From Lactobacillus johnsonii (GTDB taxonomy: Bacteria > Bacillota > Bacilli > Lactobacillales > Lactobacillaceae), in NCBI RefSeq assembly GCF_013487865.1, contig NZ_CP047409.1, forward strand, positions 992,001 through 1,056,000: 64,000 nt of DNA, given 5' to 3'. The notes beneath the pieces are model-generated. The model was not told the DNA's origin. It saw only the letters and a list, made by a program, of their open reading frames with translations, and searched no databases. Positions 8,417 to 17,023 of this stretch are shown piece by piece. The translations under genes and the position numbers were made by a program. Within the stretch, counting starts at the first letter, position 1. Every line of letters begins with the position of its first letter.

Positions 8417-10094
8417 CTAAAATATCTTTTTCATTGGGAGTGACTTCGATTGAATTCTGACCAGTATAAATGACAAAACCAGGCTTAGCACCATTAGGTT
8501 TTTTAATTCTTTTAACTTGCACATAATCAACTGGGACGTGACTAGAATTCTTTCCTTTAGAGAAATAGGCAGCAATTTCGGCTGCTTCTTTGATATCTTC
8601 ATCACTTGGATCATTGTCCTGCAAAATGACATGAGAGCCAGGCATATTTTTGACATGGAACCAGTAATCACGTTTGTCTGCCTTTTTTAAAGTTAGCCAA
8701 TCATTTTGATAATTATTTTTACCAACTAATACTTTTTTACCATCACTTAGTTTGAAAGTATTCAAATTTTTTTCGCTAATCTTTTTCTTCCGGCGATGAT
8801 TATGATTTTGTTCTTTTAGATAGCCTTGATTAATTAATTCATCGCTAATTGCATCAATATCTTGTGGATCAGCGTTATCAATTGCAGTTTGAATAGAATC
8901 AAAGTAATCTAAATTCTCGTTTGCTAATTTAATTTGTTCATTAACATGTTTAATTGAATTACGTAATTTTTGATAACGAGTAAAGTATTTTTGTGCATTT
9001 CTAGCAGGTGAAAGTGCGGGATCAAGTTTTATTTTTAAGGGCTTATTATTTTTATAATAATTTGGTAGATCAATACTTGTCATCCCAGCCTTTACTTCAT
9101 GAAGATAAGCATTAAGTAATTCACCCTTAATTCGATATTCTTCAGAATTCTCGGCTTGATCTAATTGCTTACGTAACTTAATAATCTTCTTTTTAAGTTT
9201 TTTAAGCTCATTATTAACAATATTTTCAATTCTTTTAGATTTTTGCTTTACCCATTCACGATTAGCCTGATCACGATAAAACTCGTCTAATGTTTTATTG
9301 ACATCGTCATTAGAATAAATCAAATTTAATTCTAGATGATATGGTAGGTAAGTATATACACGATCCTTATGCTTAATGGTCTGTAGCACATATCCTTTTG
9401 GCCTATTAAATTGATTAAAAAATGTCTGTAAAGAACTATATGAAAAATCGTCTTCTAAGTAACCAGTAAATTCTTTTTTATCGTCTCCGTCTAAACCATT
9501 AAATTGTCTTACAAAATCTGCTGGTTCAGGATACTTTTCCTTTAAGTCATTGAAGTTGTCAGCACAAAGATCAAAGCCATTGATTCCTGGAAGAAGAGGA
9601 GGCAGTTCATAAGGTGCATGTGGAAGTAATAAGCGTGCGCGGTTTTCATCAGGATTGATTCTTTTAAGCAAATCAATAATTTTATTATTATCCGCATTAT
9701 ATAAAATCACATTACTATGTCGTCCCATCAATTCTACCGATAAAATAAGCTGCATTTCATCTCCTAATTCATTTCGATTAGAAAAATGAAAGTTAACTAT
9801 TCTCTCAACACCGATTTGTTCGATTTTTTGAAGAACTGATCCTTCTAAATATTTCCGCAAAACCATAACAAAAGTAGGAGCAACGTCAGGATTTGCAATT
9901 GTATCATTTGTAATATAAAAGCGTGGATTTTGAGCATTAGCAGAAATCAGCAAACGCTGATTCTTACGATCTTTCCTGAAATTTAAAACTAAATCTTGTT
10001 CAAATGGTTGGTATATTTTAGTAAGTTTTCCTCCAACCAGAGTAGGGGAGAGATCTTGCAGAAGACTATGAATAAATAAACCATCAAAAGCCAT
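8403..10094 (-). CDS. rqcH: Rqc2/NFACT-family ribosome quality-control protein (FbpA-like)
   Basis: This 563-residue protein has the NFACT layout: an NFACT-N domain from residue 1 with MGRHSNVIL near 135-145, a long charged coiled coil around 280-330, and a C-terminal NFACT-R (DUF814) domain with DYWFHVKNMPGSHVIL. In Bacillus the homologue RqcH binds stalled 50S-nascent chain complexes and adds C-terminal alanine tails. The same family was earlier named fibronectin-binding protein A. No signal peptide is present, so a cytosolic role is favoured. It is transcribed against carB and divergently from the MarR gene at 10282, sharing a control region with an inverted repeat at 10188-10218. Confidence 0.93.
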   Translation of the reverse strand: MAFDGLFIHSLLQDLSPTLVGGKLTKIYQPFEQDLVLNFRKDRKNQRLLISANAQNPRFYITNDTIANPDVAPTFVMVLRKYLEGSVLQKIEQIGVERIVNFHFSNRNELGDEMQLILSVELMGRHSNVILYNADNNKIIDLLKRINPDENRARLLLPHAPYELPPLLPGINGFDLCADNFNDLKEKYPEPADFVRQFNGLDGDDKKEFTGYLEDDFSYSSLQTFFNQFNRPKGYVLQTIKHKDRVYTYLPYHLELNLIYSNDDVNKTLDEFYRDQANREWVKQKSKRIENIVNNELKKLKKKIIKLRKQLDQAENSEEYRIKGELLNAYLHEVKAGMTSIDLPNYYKNNKPLKIKLDPALSPARNAQKYFTRYQKLRNSIKHVNEQIKLANENLDYFDSIQTAIDNADPQDIDAISDELINQGYLKEQNHNHRRKKKISEKNLNTFKLSDGKKVLVGKNNYQNDWLTLKKADKRDYWFHVKNMPGSHVILQDNDPSDEDIKEAAEIAAYFSKGKNSSHVPVDYVQVKRIKKPNGAKPGFVIYTGQNSIEVTPNEKDILEKRL

Positions 10095-10187
10095 AAATAT
10101 CCTCCTTTAAAACAGTATATTTAATTATACTCTTTAATCTCTTGAATTTCCTTGATAAATATATATGTGATTTTTTCACTAATATTG

Positions 10188-10218
10188 TTAATTTTTCACG
10201 AATCTTGTGAAAAATTAA
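10188..10218. promoter_or_regulatory. Inverted repeat, probable MarR operator
   Basis: Two perfect 12-base arms, TTAATTTTTCAC and GTGAAAAATTAA, are separated by 7 bases. A related half site (TTTTTTCACTAA) lies just upstream near 10172. The repeat is centred about 80 bases before the MarR gene and about 110 bases before rqcH, a good place for autoregulation. Confidence 0.6.
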
Positions 10219-10281
10219 ATTATGTCTTAGAATTATTGTTGATTAGAAAAATGGGAAAATTAAGTATAGGTGGTAAATAAA

Positions 10282-10692
10282 ATGAATGTCTTAATATTTA
10301 ATAGCGTTAGTGAGAATATTAAGCGAGTGATTAATAAAAAGTGTGGATTAAACCTCTCTCAAACTCGCTTATTACTATTCTTTGATCATCATCAGAACGA
10401 GACTTTGACGATGGGAGAATTAGCACAGGCATTAAGTATATCTCTTTCGACCCTAAGTAGACAAATCAAGCAGAAAAAAACTGCTTCTTTAATTAAAGTA
10501 GAACGTTCAAAGAAGGATTCTAGCAAATCTTTAAATTTAAACAATGAAGGATTAGCTAAAGCCCAAGAATTAAAAAAAGTTCTTTCTCAAATTGAAGCAC
10601 AAATTTTTTCTAGTTGGAGTGAAGAAAAAATACAGGATTTTGATAGTAAATTACAAATTATTGTTAATAACCTTGTAACAGATGAAGTATAA
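10282..10692 (+). CDS. MarR family transcriptional regulator
   Basis: The protein is 136 residues from ATG at 10282, which sits 8 bases after an AGGTGG ribosome binding site (10268-10273). The in-frame GTG at 10270 falls inside that site and is therefore rejected as the start. A winged helix-turn-helix is visible: TMGELAQALSISLSTLSRQIK is the recognition region, followed by a wing with VERSKKDSSK. The MarR family senses small molecules and represses neighbouring genes. No effector or target can be named. The inverted repeat at 10188-10218 is a likely binding site. No transporter is adjacent; DegV follows 115 bases downstream on its own promoter. Confidence 0.85.
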   Translation: MNVLIFNSVSENIKRVINKKCGLNLSQTRLLLFFDHHQNETLTMGELAQALSISLSTLSRQIKQKKTASLIKVERSKKDSSKSLNLNNEGLAKAQELKKVLSQIEAQIFSSWSEEKIQDFDSKLQIIVNNLVTDEV

Positions 10693-10756
10693 ATCATCGA
10701 TTATGTTTAAAAAACGTTGGATTTTATGATATAATTTTATTTTGATAAGTAGTATT

Positions 10757-10778
10757 GCAGCATGCAACTTAATGCTGC
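10757..10778 (+). promoter_or_regulatory. Hairpin in the leader of the degV gene
   Basis: A 7-base stem (GCAGCAT / ATGCTGC) with an 8-base loop is followed by a T-rich stretch, between a TATAAT-like box near 10731 and the degV ribosome binding site. It resembles an attenuator or a 5'-end stabilising stem. A function is only inferred. Confidence 0.4.
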
Positions 10779-10807
10779 CATTTTAATTTTAAGGTAGGTT
10801 TTCACAC

Positions 10808-11695
10808 GTGAAGATAGCACTCATTACAGATAGTACTAGTGATATAAGCCCAGAAGAAGCCAAGGCCAATGATATTACAGTAGTACCTATTCCGGTTATT
10901 ATTGGAGATAAGCAATACATGGATGGGGTAGATATTACTGCAGAGAAGCTTTTTGAGCTAGAACGCGATGGAGCACCTTTTCCTAAGACTTCGCAGCCTA
11001 GTCCGGGTACTATGCTTGAATTATGCCAAAAATTGAAAAATGAAGGTTATGAAGCTATTATTGCTATTCCCTTAACATCTGGTATTTCTGGCTTTTATAA
11101 CAGTTTAGTTACTTTAGCTCATAATCATCCTGAATTTAATCTTTATCCTTATGATCCAGCAATGACCGTTCGTTCAATGGGAAATCTAGTGCTAGCAGCT
11201 GCTAAAATGATTAAAAATGGTTGGGAACCTAAAGAAATTCTATCTAAGTTAGACGAAATTAGAGATACAATTGATGTTCTTTTCGTTGTAGATGATTTAA
11301 ATAACTTAGTGCGCGGCGGCCGTTTGAGTAATGCGAGTGCTTTTATTGGTACCATGCTTCAAATTAAGCCACTTTTAACATTTAAAAAGGATGATTATCA
11401 AATCGTAAGTTTTGATAAAGTTCGTTCCATGAAGAGAGCTGTTAAGAAGGCTGAAAATATCACTATTGAGCGAATTAATAATTCGCCTATTAAGGATAAA
11501 TTGTCATTAGCAGTTTATAATTCTAATGATTTAGAGCAGGCTACTAAGGTTAAAAATGATTTTCAAGCTGCTTTCCCTAATATGACCATTAAAATGTTCA
11601 ATTTTAGTTCCGTAATTGCTACCTATTTAGGAGAAAAATCTCTTGGTATTACTTGGATGGCAGACATAGATAAAATGGACTTTAGTAAAAAATAA
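10808..11695 (+). CDS. DegV family fatty-acid-binding protein
   Basis: This 295-residue protein begins at GTG 10808 behind an AAGGTAGG site. It opens with KIALITDSTSDIS, the DegV signature, and carries KTSQPSPG, TSGISGFYNS and RGGRLSNASAFIG, which line the fatty-acid pocket in known structures. It belongs to the FakB group that presents exogenous fatty acids to FakA kinase for phospholipid synthesis; that role is inferred from the family. It is a full-length paralogue of the partial gene at the left edge. A terminator follows at 11703. Confidence 0.92.
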   Translation: MKIALITDSTSDISPEEAKANDITVVPIPVIIGDKQYMDGVDITAEKLFELERDGAPFPKTSQPSPGTMLELCQKLKNEGYEAIIAIPLTSGISGFYNSLVTLAHNHPEFNLYPYDPAMTVRSMGNLVLAAAKMIKNGWEPKEILSKLDEIRDTIDVLFVVDDLNNLVRGGRLSNASAFIGTMLQIKPLLTFKKDDYQIVSFDKVRSMKRAVKKAENITIERINNSPIKDKLSLAVYNSNDLEQATKVKNDFQAAFPNMTIKMFNFSSVIATYLGEKSLGITWMADIDKMDFSKK

Positions 11696-11702
11696 TCATA
11701 TC

Positions 11703-11739
11703 AAAAATAGGAGAGCTAAAGTTGCTTTCCTATTTTTTT
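11703..11739 (+). terminator. Rho-independent terminator of degV
   Basis: Stem AAAAATAGGAGAGC with GCTTTCCTATTTTT (one G-T pair), followed by a run of T. Confidence 0.9.
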
Positions 11740-11779
11740 AATAAAGTAAATTACATGAACTTAAAACGAGAGTGATTAA

Positions 11780-12892
11780 ATGAAAAATAAGTTTTTAAAA
11801 ATATTAGGACTAGTCGCTGGTATTGGTCTAGGACTGGTAATCGTTTTTCAAGTTATATTAGCTATGAACACAAGTGCTATTAAAAGTAGTAGTCCTACCG
11901 CTGTTAATTCTGCTACAAGTAATAGTAGTGACAAAGAAATTATTGCAGAAGCACTCAATACCGATTTCAAAAGCTATAAATTTAATGTAAAGAATTCACC
12001 CGGAATTCAAGCTACAAGAACTTGGACTGGGGAATATCAAAATGATCCACTTAAGGCACAAGCTAAAGTTGATAAGACATCTATGTGGCTAAATGAAGAC
12101 AAAGTATATCAAAAAATGTGGGATAATACTGGTAGTCCAAAGTGGAAAGCTTCTTCTACTATGACTCCTAATAAAGTAGTTAGCCAATTCGACCCAGCAA
12201 TTATTTTAAGCGGAAGTAAAGCAATTAAAGGTGATATGAAACTTAAGAAATCTGGCTCTATCTATCGCGTTAGCTACAGTGGTAATAGTCTAAAGTTCTG
12301 GAATAAGACCCACAGTAAGCTAATTAAAAAGCTTAAAGGTAATGCATCTGGATTAGATAATGAGGGAGCACTTAAAAGGTTAAAGGTTGAATATACCTTA
12401 AAAGAAAAGGGCGGCCACTTAGTCTTGACGAGCTTTTCATTCTACTTGCGTTTTGCTTATGCTGGATACGATATTTCTCAAGAGGGAACATATACAGAAA
12501 TCAATGCAATTAAGGTAAGTACTCCAAAAGCATTGAGAGCTAAGACAGCCACAAAGAAGAGTCATAGAGTATACCATCCAAAAGCTGATGATAGTTTTGA
12601 TATTGATATTGATTCTGGAAATTCAAATACTCAATCTAGTCAATCAAGTGAAAGTTCTTCAAGTAGTAGCCAACAATCTAGTTCATCGCAAAGTAGCAAA
12701 TCAGAAGAACATAACGAGGAAAGTCAATATTCTCAAAGTCAAAGTAGTACATCAACCCAATCCTCTGATAATAAAGAATCTAGTCAACAATCACAAGCCA
12801 ATAATAGTAACAACAGCTCAGATACTAACCACAATAATCAAGGACAAGCACAAAACAACCAACAATCTGCTGCTAGTCAGCAAAGTCATTAA
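11780..12892 (+). CDS. Membrane-anchored extracellular protein with Ser/Gln/Asn-rich tail
   Basis: This 370-residue protein has an N-terminal transmembrane anchor (about residues 7-30, preceded by Lys residues) without a lipobox Cys. A middle domain of about 200 residues (50-260) contains repeated Trp/Tyr-rich strands such as YRVSYSGNSLKFW and resembles no family I can name. From about residue 270 to the end it is low-complexity Ser, Gln and Asn with scattered Glu/Asp, likely extended in the cell wall. No LPXTG motif is present. Such tails are common in lactobacillus surface proteins and are good glycosylation targets. It stands alone between two terminators. Confidence 0.75.
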   Translation: MKNKFLKILGLVAGIGLGLVIVFQVILAMNTSAIKSSSPTAVNSATSNSSDKEIIAEALNTDFKSYKFNVKNSPGIQATRTWTGEYQNDPLKAQAKVDKTSMWLNEDKVYQKMWDNTGSPKWKASSTMTPNKVVSQFDPAIILSGSKAIKGDMKLKKSGSIYRVSYSGNSLKFWNKTHSKLIKKLKGNASGLDNEGALKRLKVEYTLKEKGGHLVLTSFSFYLRFAYAGYDISQEGTYTEINAIKVSTPKALRAKTATKKSHRVYHPKADDSFDIDIDSGNSNTQSSQSSESSSSSSQQSSSSQSSKSEEHNEESQYSQSQSSTSTQSSDNKESSQQSQANNSNNSSDTNHNNQGQAQNNQQSAASQQSH

Positions 12893-12894
12893 TT

Positions 12895-12939
12895 AAAAAA
12901 CGATTTGAAAATCTTTTTTAGATCTTCAAATCGTTTTTT
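12895..12939. terminator. Bidirectional terminator
   Basis: Perfect 15-base arms (AAAAAACGATTTGAA and TTCAAATCGTTTTTT) lie between convergent genes and end with T runs on both strands. Confidence 0.92.
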
Positions 12940-12948
12940 ATGTATAAA

Positions 12949-13830
12949 TTAATTTTTGCTTTTTATAGAATCTCGTATCAGTTTAAGAAATAGACTTGCA
13001 ACATTTGATAGTTGATTTCTTGAACTCCAAATCAAACGATTATGGTCAATAATTTTAGGCTCAAGTGGTAAAAAGCATAAATTACTCTTATCTAAAGGAA
13101 GCAAATCTTTATATATCAATAGGCAATAAGGTCCCTTGTCTACGAGATACTGCAAATTATCAGGTAAGTTAAATGTAGCCACGATATTTAACTTTTGTGG
13201 CTCAGTATACCAATCTCTAAAGTTATCAGAATCAGCCGTATGTTTTGACATAATGACAGGATAATTTTGTAAATCTTCGGCAGTAACACAGGAATGATCA
13301 GCTAATGGGTGATTTTTACTTACAATCACACCATATTCATTAATTTCAGGAAGGGTCAGACTATTAAAATTTTGAGTAGTATCATATTGGCCCATTGTAA
13401 TTCCAAAGTCTAATAGTCCGCGCTCAAGCTTGCTTTCAATCATGGATGAATTTCCATTAAAGAAGTGAATCTTCACTTGAGGATAGTTCTGTAAAATTTG
13501 ATGGATAATATCCATTACACGTTTAGTTGCAATACTTTCTCCTGCTCCGATGTATAATTCACCAGATATAATTTGAGAGCGTTTTAGATTTTGTTGTGTT
13601 TTATTGGTCAAAGAAATTATTTCTTCTGCATGTTCCTGAAGATAATATCCTTCTTGAGTAAGAGTAATTTCCTGATGTCCACGATAAAACAAAGTTACGC
13701 CAAGTTCAGCCTCTAAATTTTTCAATTGGCGTGAAAGCGATGGTTGACTAATATGAAGAGCTTCAGCTGCCTTTGATATATTTTTTGCTTCACAAACCGC
13801 AAGAAAATATCTTAAAACTCTTAATTCCAT
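12949..13830 (-). CDS. LysR family transcriptional regulator
   Basis: The 293-residue protein has an N-terminal winged helix-turn-helix (residues 1-60, MELRVLRYFLAVCEAKNISK, ISQPSLSRQLKNLE) and a periplasmic-binding-like effector domain from about residue 90. A LysR regulator usually controls a divergent neighbour, but here the upstream gene xerS is read in the same direction 70 bases away, so its target is not obvious. Its C-terminal region resembles the LysR remnant at 58811-59124 (both have a LSN..LFL.K.RDS pattern). Confidence 0.9.
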   Translation of the reverse strand: MELRVLRYFLAVCEAKNISKAAEALHISQPSLSRQLKNLEAELGVTLFYRGHQEITLTQEGYYLQEHAEEIISLTNKTQQNLKRSQIISGELYIGAGESIATKRVMDIIHQILQNYPQVKIHFFNGNSSMIESKLERGLLDFGITMGQYDTTQNFNSLTLPEINEYGVIVSKNHPLADHSCVTAEDLQNYPVIMSKHTADSDNFRDWYTEPQKLNIVATFNLPDNLQYLVDKGPYCLLIYKDLLPLDKSNLCFLPLEPKIIDHNRLIWSSRNQLSNVASLFLKLIRDSIKSKN

Positions 13831-13900
13831 GAAGTGTTCCTTCCTTTTTACATAAAGTATACACTTTTATTATAGGCTAAATAATGAGATTAGAGTTGAA

Positions 13901-14971
13901 TTAATCAGAAGATTTATATCTATTTATTTTATTTAGTGCCGCTTTTTGTTTTTTTTGATCTACATGAGTATATAAATCAGTAGCTGTTGTTCCTTTCTGA
14001 CCCAATTGCTGTGCTACTAACACTTGATCCTTAGTTACTTCATAAAGTTCACTAGCTAGCGTATGGCGTAACTTATGGGGAGTAAGAGGTTTCCCAAAAG
14101 CTGCAGAATACTTGTTAACCATTTTCTCAACTGCATTAGTGGTTATCCTTTTAGTCTTTCCATGCCATCTAGTTAAAAAGAAAGCAATATCTTCTTTTTC
14201 AGCATGATAATGATCGGCACGTATTTCCCTATATTTCTTTAAATAAGGAATCGTCCATTCAGCAATGGGAACACTATCTTTTTGACCACCTTTGCGTGTA
14301 ACATCCAGCATAGCATCTTTTAAATTAATATTACGCATATTTACGCCAACACATTCAGAAACTCTAATTCCAGTTCCTAAAATCAATGCAATAATCGCCA
14401 TATCTCGCTCGTGATTCTTTTTAAAGGCAGGTAGGGACTGCTTATTACATTTATGTATATATTCATTTTCAATAAAATCTAAGAATTGGTACTTTAAATC
14501 TCCCATATACATATGTGACTCTAAAACATGAGCTCTATAATTTAATGTCTTAGTGTCATTTAATGAATTGATTTTTAACATGACATTACGGTCAAAATAT
14601 GGTTCACCATGATTATTGTCAGAAGTAATCGTTAAGAACTTATAGAGGGAGCGTAGAGCATTAATAGAACGATTAATGGTAGTTGGCGAATTTAAGCGAC
14701 CTTGTTGATTTTTAGTATGTTTAAGATGATGAATGTACAGCATAACATCATTTCTTTGTAGATTTTCCAACGTCGTTACTTCAATCTCTTTATTAGAAGA
14801 AACTGAAGCAATATTATTTTGTCTTAGCCAGTCGAAAAAACGTCGAATTTCAGTTAAATATTGATAGGTTGTAGTTAATGAATGAGAAGTTCCTAGATTG
14901 TATTCCTTTACAAAATCTGGCATATTAGCCAATTCTTGCTTAATAAGTTCTAAGTATTTATTAGTTTCCAA
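13901..14971 (-). CDS. xerS: Tyrosine recombinase, XerS type
   Basis: At 356 residues it matches the length and course of streptococcal XerS: a SAM-like N-terminal core-binding domain (about 20-120) and a catalytic domain (170-345) with VTRKGG and TPHKLRHTLA. The catalytic set is R203, K227, H299, R302 and Y334. The position normally His or Trp in LGH(A/S) is Gln325 (LGQKG). XerS resolves chromosome dimers at the terminus and is usually encoded beside its dif site; a dif-like sequence lies about 1.1 kb away at 16100-16127. The protein could instead be a relative with a different target, since that site looks like the XerC/XerD type. Confidence 0.85.
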   Translation of the reverse strand: METNKYLELIKQELANMPDFVKEYNLGTSHSLTTTYQYLTEIRRFFDWLRQNNIASVSSNKEIEVTTLENLQRNDVMLYIHHLKHTKNQQGRLNSPTTINRSINALRSLYKFLTITSDNNHGEPYFDRNVMLKINSLNDTKTLNYRAHVLESHMYMGDLKYQFLDFIENEYIHKCNKQSLPAFKKNHERDMAIIALILGTGIRVSECVGVNMRNINLKDAMLDVTRKGGQKDSVPIAEWTIPYLKKYREIRADHYHAEKEDIAFFLTRWHGKTKRITTNAVEKMVNKYSAAFGKPLTPHKLRHTLASELYEVTKDQVLVAQQLGQKGTTATDLYTHVDQKKQKAALNKINRYKSSD

Positions 14972-16099
14972 ATTATAGTCTCCTCGAACGTAGGTTTGTA
15001 TAATATTATATCTTATTTATTGACCTAAAAAAAGTTTTGTTACTGTCCCCTAGCAGGAGAGAGGGGAGACAAGCTAGTATACTATGGAAAAGGCTGGTAA
15101 TTAGTTATAACGCGTATGGAATTTAGATCAATTTACAACTAACAGGATCAGAACAATAAATTAATCTAAAAAGAACGGATTTTTAGTATAAATAAAGGGT
15201 ATTTAAGAAAAATCATTAAGTAAAAAGCAATTATTGCTGTAAATAAGCGTAGTTTCAAAGCATGAATAATAAAATTAACTATAATGTATGAGAAGTTAAG
15301 GTTAAAATAGGAGATAAACATAAGCTGAATAAGGGTATTAAAGGAGAATAAAAAGTATTAGTTCAAAAATGATATAGTAAAATATTTAAATATCGGACTG
15401 AATTACATATGGTTAAAATAAATTTGTAGCTGTTGGGATCAAAACAAAATTTTAAAAGTTAACTTTAAAAGAAAAAACAGATCGATTTGAATGAATTAAA
15501 AATCCATATTTTATAGGATATACATCTATACCTTTCATTAAAACAATAATTTTAATGAAAGGTAATTTTAATGAAAAATCATGTATTATTGCCCTAATTT
15601 ATTACTCTATGTATTACCATAATCATATTCAGTAAGAACTATAAAATCTAGCAATCCCTTATATTTCAATTATTTTCAAAATATCATAAGTTCAAGATAA
15701 AATATACTTATCCTATCTAAGCTTTTATCTGAGAATACTTGTACAACTAGCTTAAATCCACAAATAAGCTCTGGCAATAGCAAACATTTTGCATAGGACA
15801 TATAACAGAAAATTTAAATCAAATCGATTAACTGCTAACCAATAATTATTTTAAAAGCCATAGAATGGCCGCCACAGCATCACAAAGTTATAGATAAGAG
15901 ATAGACATAGCTATAAAAATTTTTACTTAAGCTTACAGTGAAGATTCAAAATAAAAATCCTTAACTTATATTTTTTAGTTAGTAAGAATCTAATTAACTC
16001 AGAAAAATTATTTTAGATATGTTGATAAAGATTTAACTGCCTAAAACATAATACATATAAACAAGGTACTTTTGATATATTCTATAATTTTTATATACT
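14972..16099. other. Non-coding AT-rich terminus region
   Basis: About 1.1 kb with stops in all frames and no recognisable gene remnant, RNA gene or IS end. It begins at the xerS start and ends at the dif-like site. The one clear structure is the inverted repeat at 15529-15564. Long gene-free DNA of this kind is unusual in this compact window and fits a replication terminus. Confidence 0.6.
15529..15564. repeat. Perfect 15-base inverted repeat beside a direct repeat
   Basis: TACCTTTCATTAAAA and TTTTAATGAAAGGTA flank a 6-base loop. The right arm core TAATTTTAATGAAA is repeated directly once more at about 15563-15576. It could be an old terminator or a protein-binding site; no gene ends here. 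Confidence 0.7.
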
Positions 16100-16127
16100 A
16101 CTTTACATAATATATATTATACGAATT
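16100..16127 (-). other. dif: Chromosome dimer resolution site (dif)
   Basis: Read on the - strand, this 28-base site has left arm AATTCGTATAA, centre TATATA and right arm TTATGTAAAGT. From memory of the Bacillus subtilis dif sequence, 24 of 28 positions agree, and the XerD-type right arm differs at one base. Its position beside xerS and at the switch in gene direction supports the call. The comparison was done by eye. Confidence 0.75.
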
Positions 16128-16183
16128 TATGCTTTTATGATTTATTAGCTCCTTTTCTCTTTACCGCTTATTTTTTCTAAATA

Positions 16184-16235
16184 AAAATCTCACCAAATTG
16201 AACCACTGAATACACAGTTCATTTAGTGAGATTTT
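16184..16235 (-). terminator. Terminator of the DUF1275 gene
   Basis: Long hairpin with outer stem AAAATCTCAC / GTGAGATTTT and an imperfect inner stem, 26 bases after the stop codon. Confidence 0.8.
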
Positions 16236-16261
16236 AAAACATGTACTAAAAATTTTAACGA

Positions 16262-16957
16262 CTACTCATTTTTGAAATTTAATTTTTTCCGTTTACTTAA
16301 TGAAATTGTATAAACAATATTAATAGTTCCCAGAAGTAATACTGCAAACCATATAGTTTTTAAGAGAAATACTTTTTGAAGTAATGCTGACACAATGGCT
16401 CCAAATGCAAAAGCAATAACTAAAAGCATGTAGTTAACAGCTGCATTATGCTGAGATTTATCTTCACCAAAGAAATATGCACTCCAGGCAACGACAGATT
16501 TTTTTAAATTACCAGTTGTAAATGCATTATTATACCCCATACCTTCGATCTTACTAAAGGAAGCATTTTGAACAGCCAGTCCAAAGGCAATTACGGGCAC
16601 GACATAATAATTCGGAACAGTTTTAGGAACAAAGCCTACTCCTAAGCAAATAAGTAAAATTGGAAATAGACAAAATACCCGCCAATAATTACTTTTTACG
16701 TATTTATGAAAAAGACCTACCAGTAATAACCCTAAAGTAAATGCAATAAATGTAGTTGCTCTATTTAACATACCAGCTATATTGTGATCCGCAAATGCTG
16801 AAGCAAAGAAGATAACATTTCCTGTTTGCCCTGCAGATAAAGTATGTCCTCGTTGAATATAAGTATAAGCATCAATAAAACCAGCTGAAAAAGTTAAGGA
16901 TGTAGCTAAAATACGTGATTCTGATGGCCGATACTTATCATTAGTAAATATATTCAT
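16262..16957 (-). CDS. DUF1275 (YoaK) family membrane protein
   Basis: A 231-residue integral membrane protein with about six hydrophobic segments. The start ESRILATSLTFSAGFIDAYTY and the motifs AGQTGNVIFFA and FTTGNLKK mark the DUF1275/YoaK family, whose function is unknown. It is a single-gene unit: its own terminator follows, and the cyclophilin terminator lies just upstream. It is the first gene on the - strand side of the dif site. Confidence 0.88.
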   Translation of the reverse strand: MNIFTNDKYRPSESRILATSLTFSAGFIDAYTYIQRGHTLSAGQTGNVIFFASAFADHNIAGMLNRATTFIAFTLGLLLVGLFHKYVKSNYWRVFCLFPILLICLGVGFVPKTVPNYYVVPVIAFGLAVQNASFSKIEGMGYNNAFTTGNLKKSVVAWSAYFFGEDKSQHNAAVNYMLLVIAFAFGAIVSALLQKVFLLKTIWFAVLLLGTINIVYTISLSKRKKLNFKNE

Positions 16958-16985
16958 ATTTAACCCCCGTGTTATAAGCCCAAAT

Positions 16986-17016
16986 TAAAAACATGATCAA
17001 GGTAGACCATGTTTTT
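16986..17016 (-). terminator. Terminator of the cyclophilin gene
   Basis: Hairpin of AAAACATGGTC with GATCATGTTTTT on the - strand, directly after the gene, ending in T. Confidence 0.8.
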
Positions 17017-17023
17017 AACCGAA

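Noticed and set aside
8417-8671. 84-residue - strand frame inside rqcH
   Set aside because: Lies wholly within the conserved C-terminal domain of rqcH in another frame.
10270-10281. GTG start for the MarR gene at 10270
   Set aside because: It lies within the AGGTGG ribosome binding site of ATG 10282.
12588-12896. 102-residue + strand frame inside the Ser-rich gene
   Set aside because: It is a shifted reading of the repetitive Ser/Gln/Asn codons, has no ribosome binding site and no family similarity.
14972-16261. Decayed gene or RNA gene in the terminus gap
   Set aside because: All frames are full of stops, with no recognisable protein piece and no tRNA-like or structured RNA pattern.
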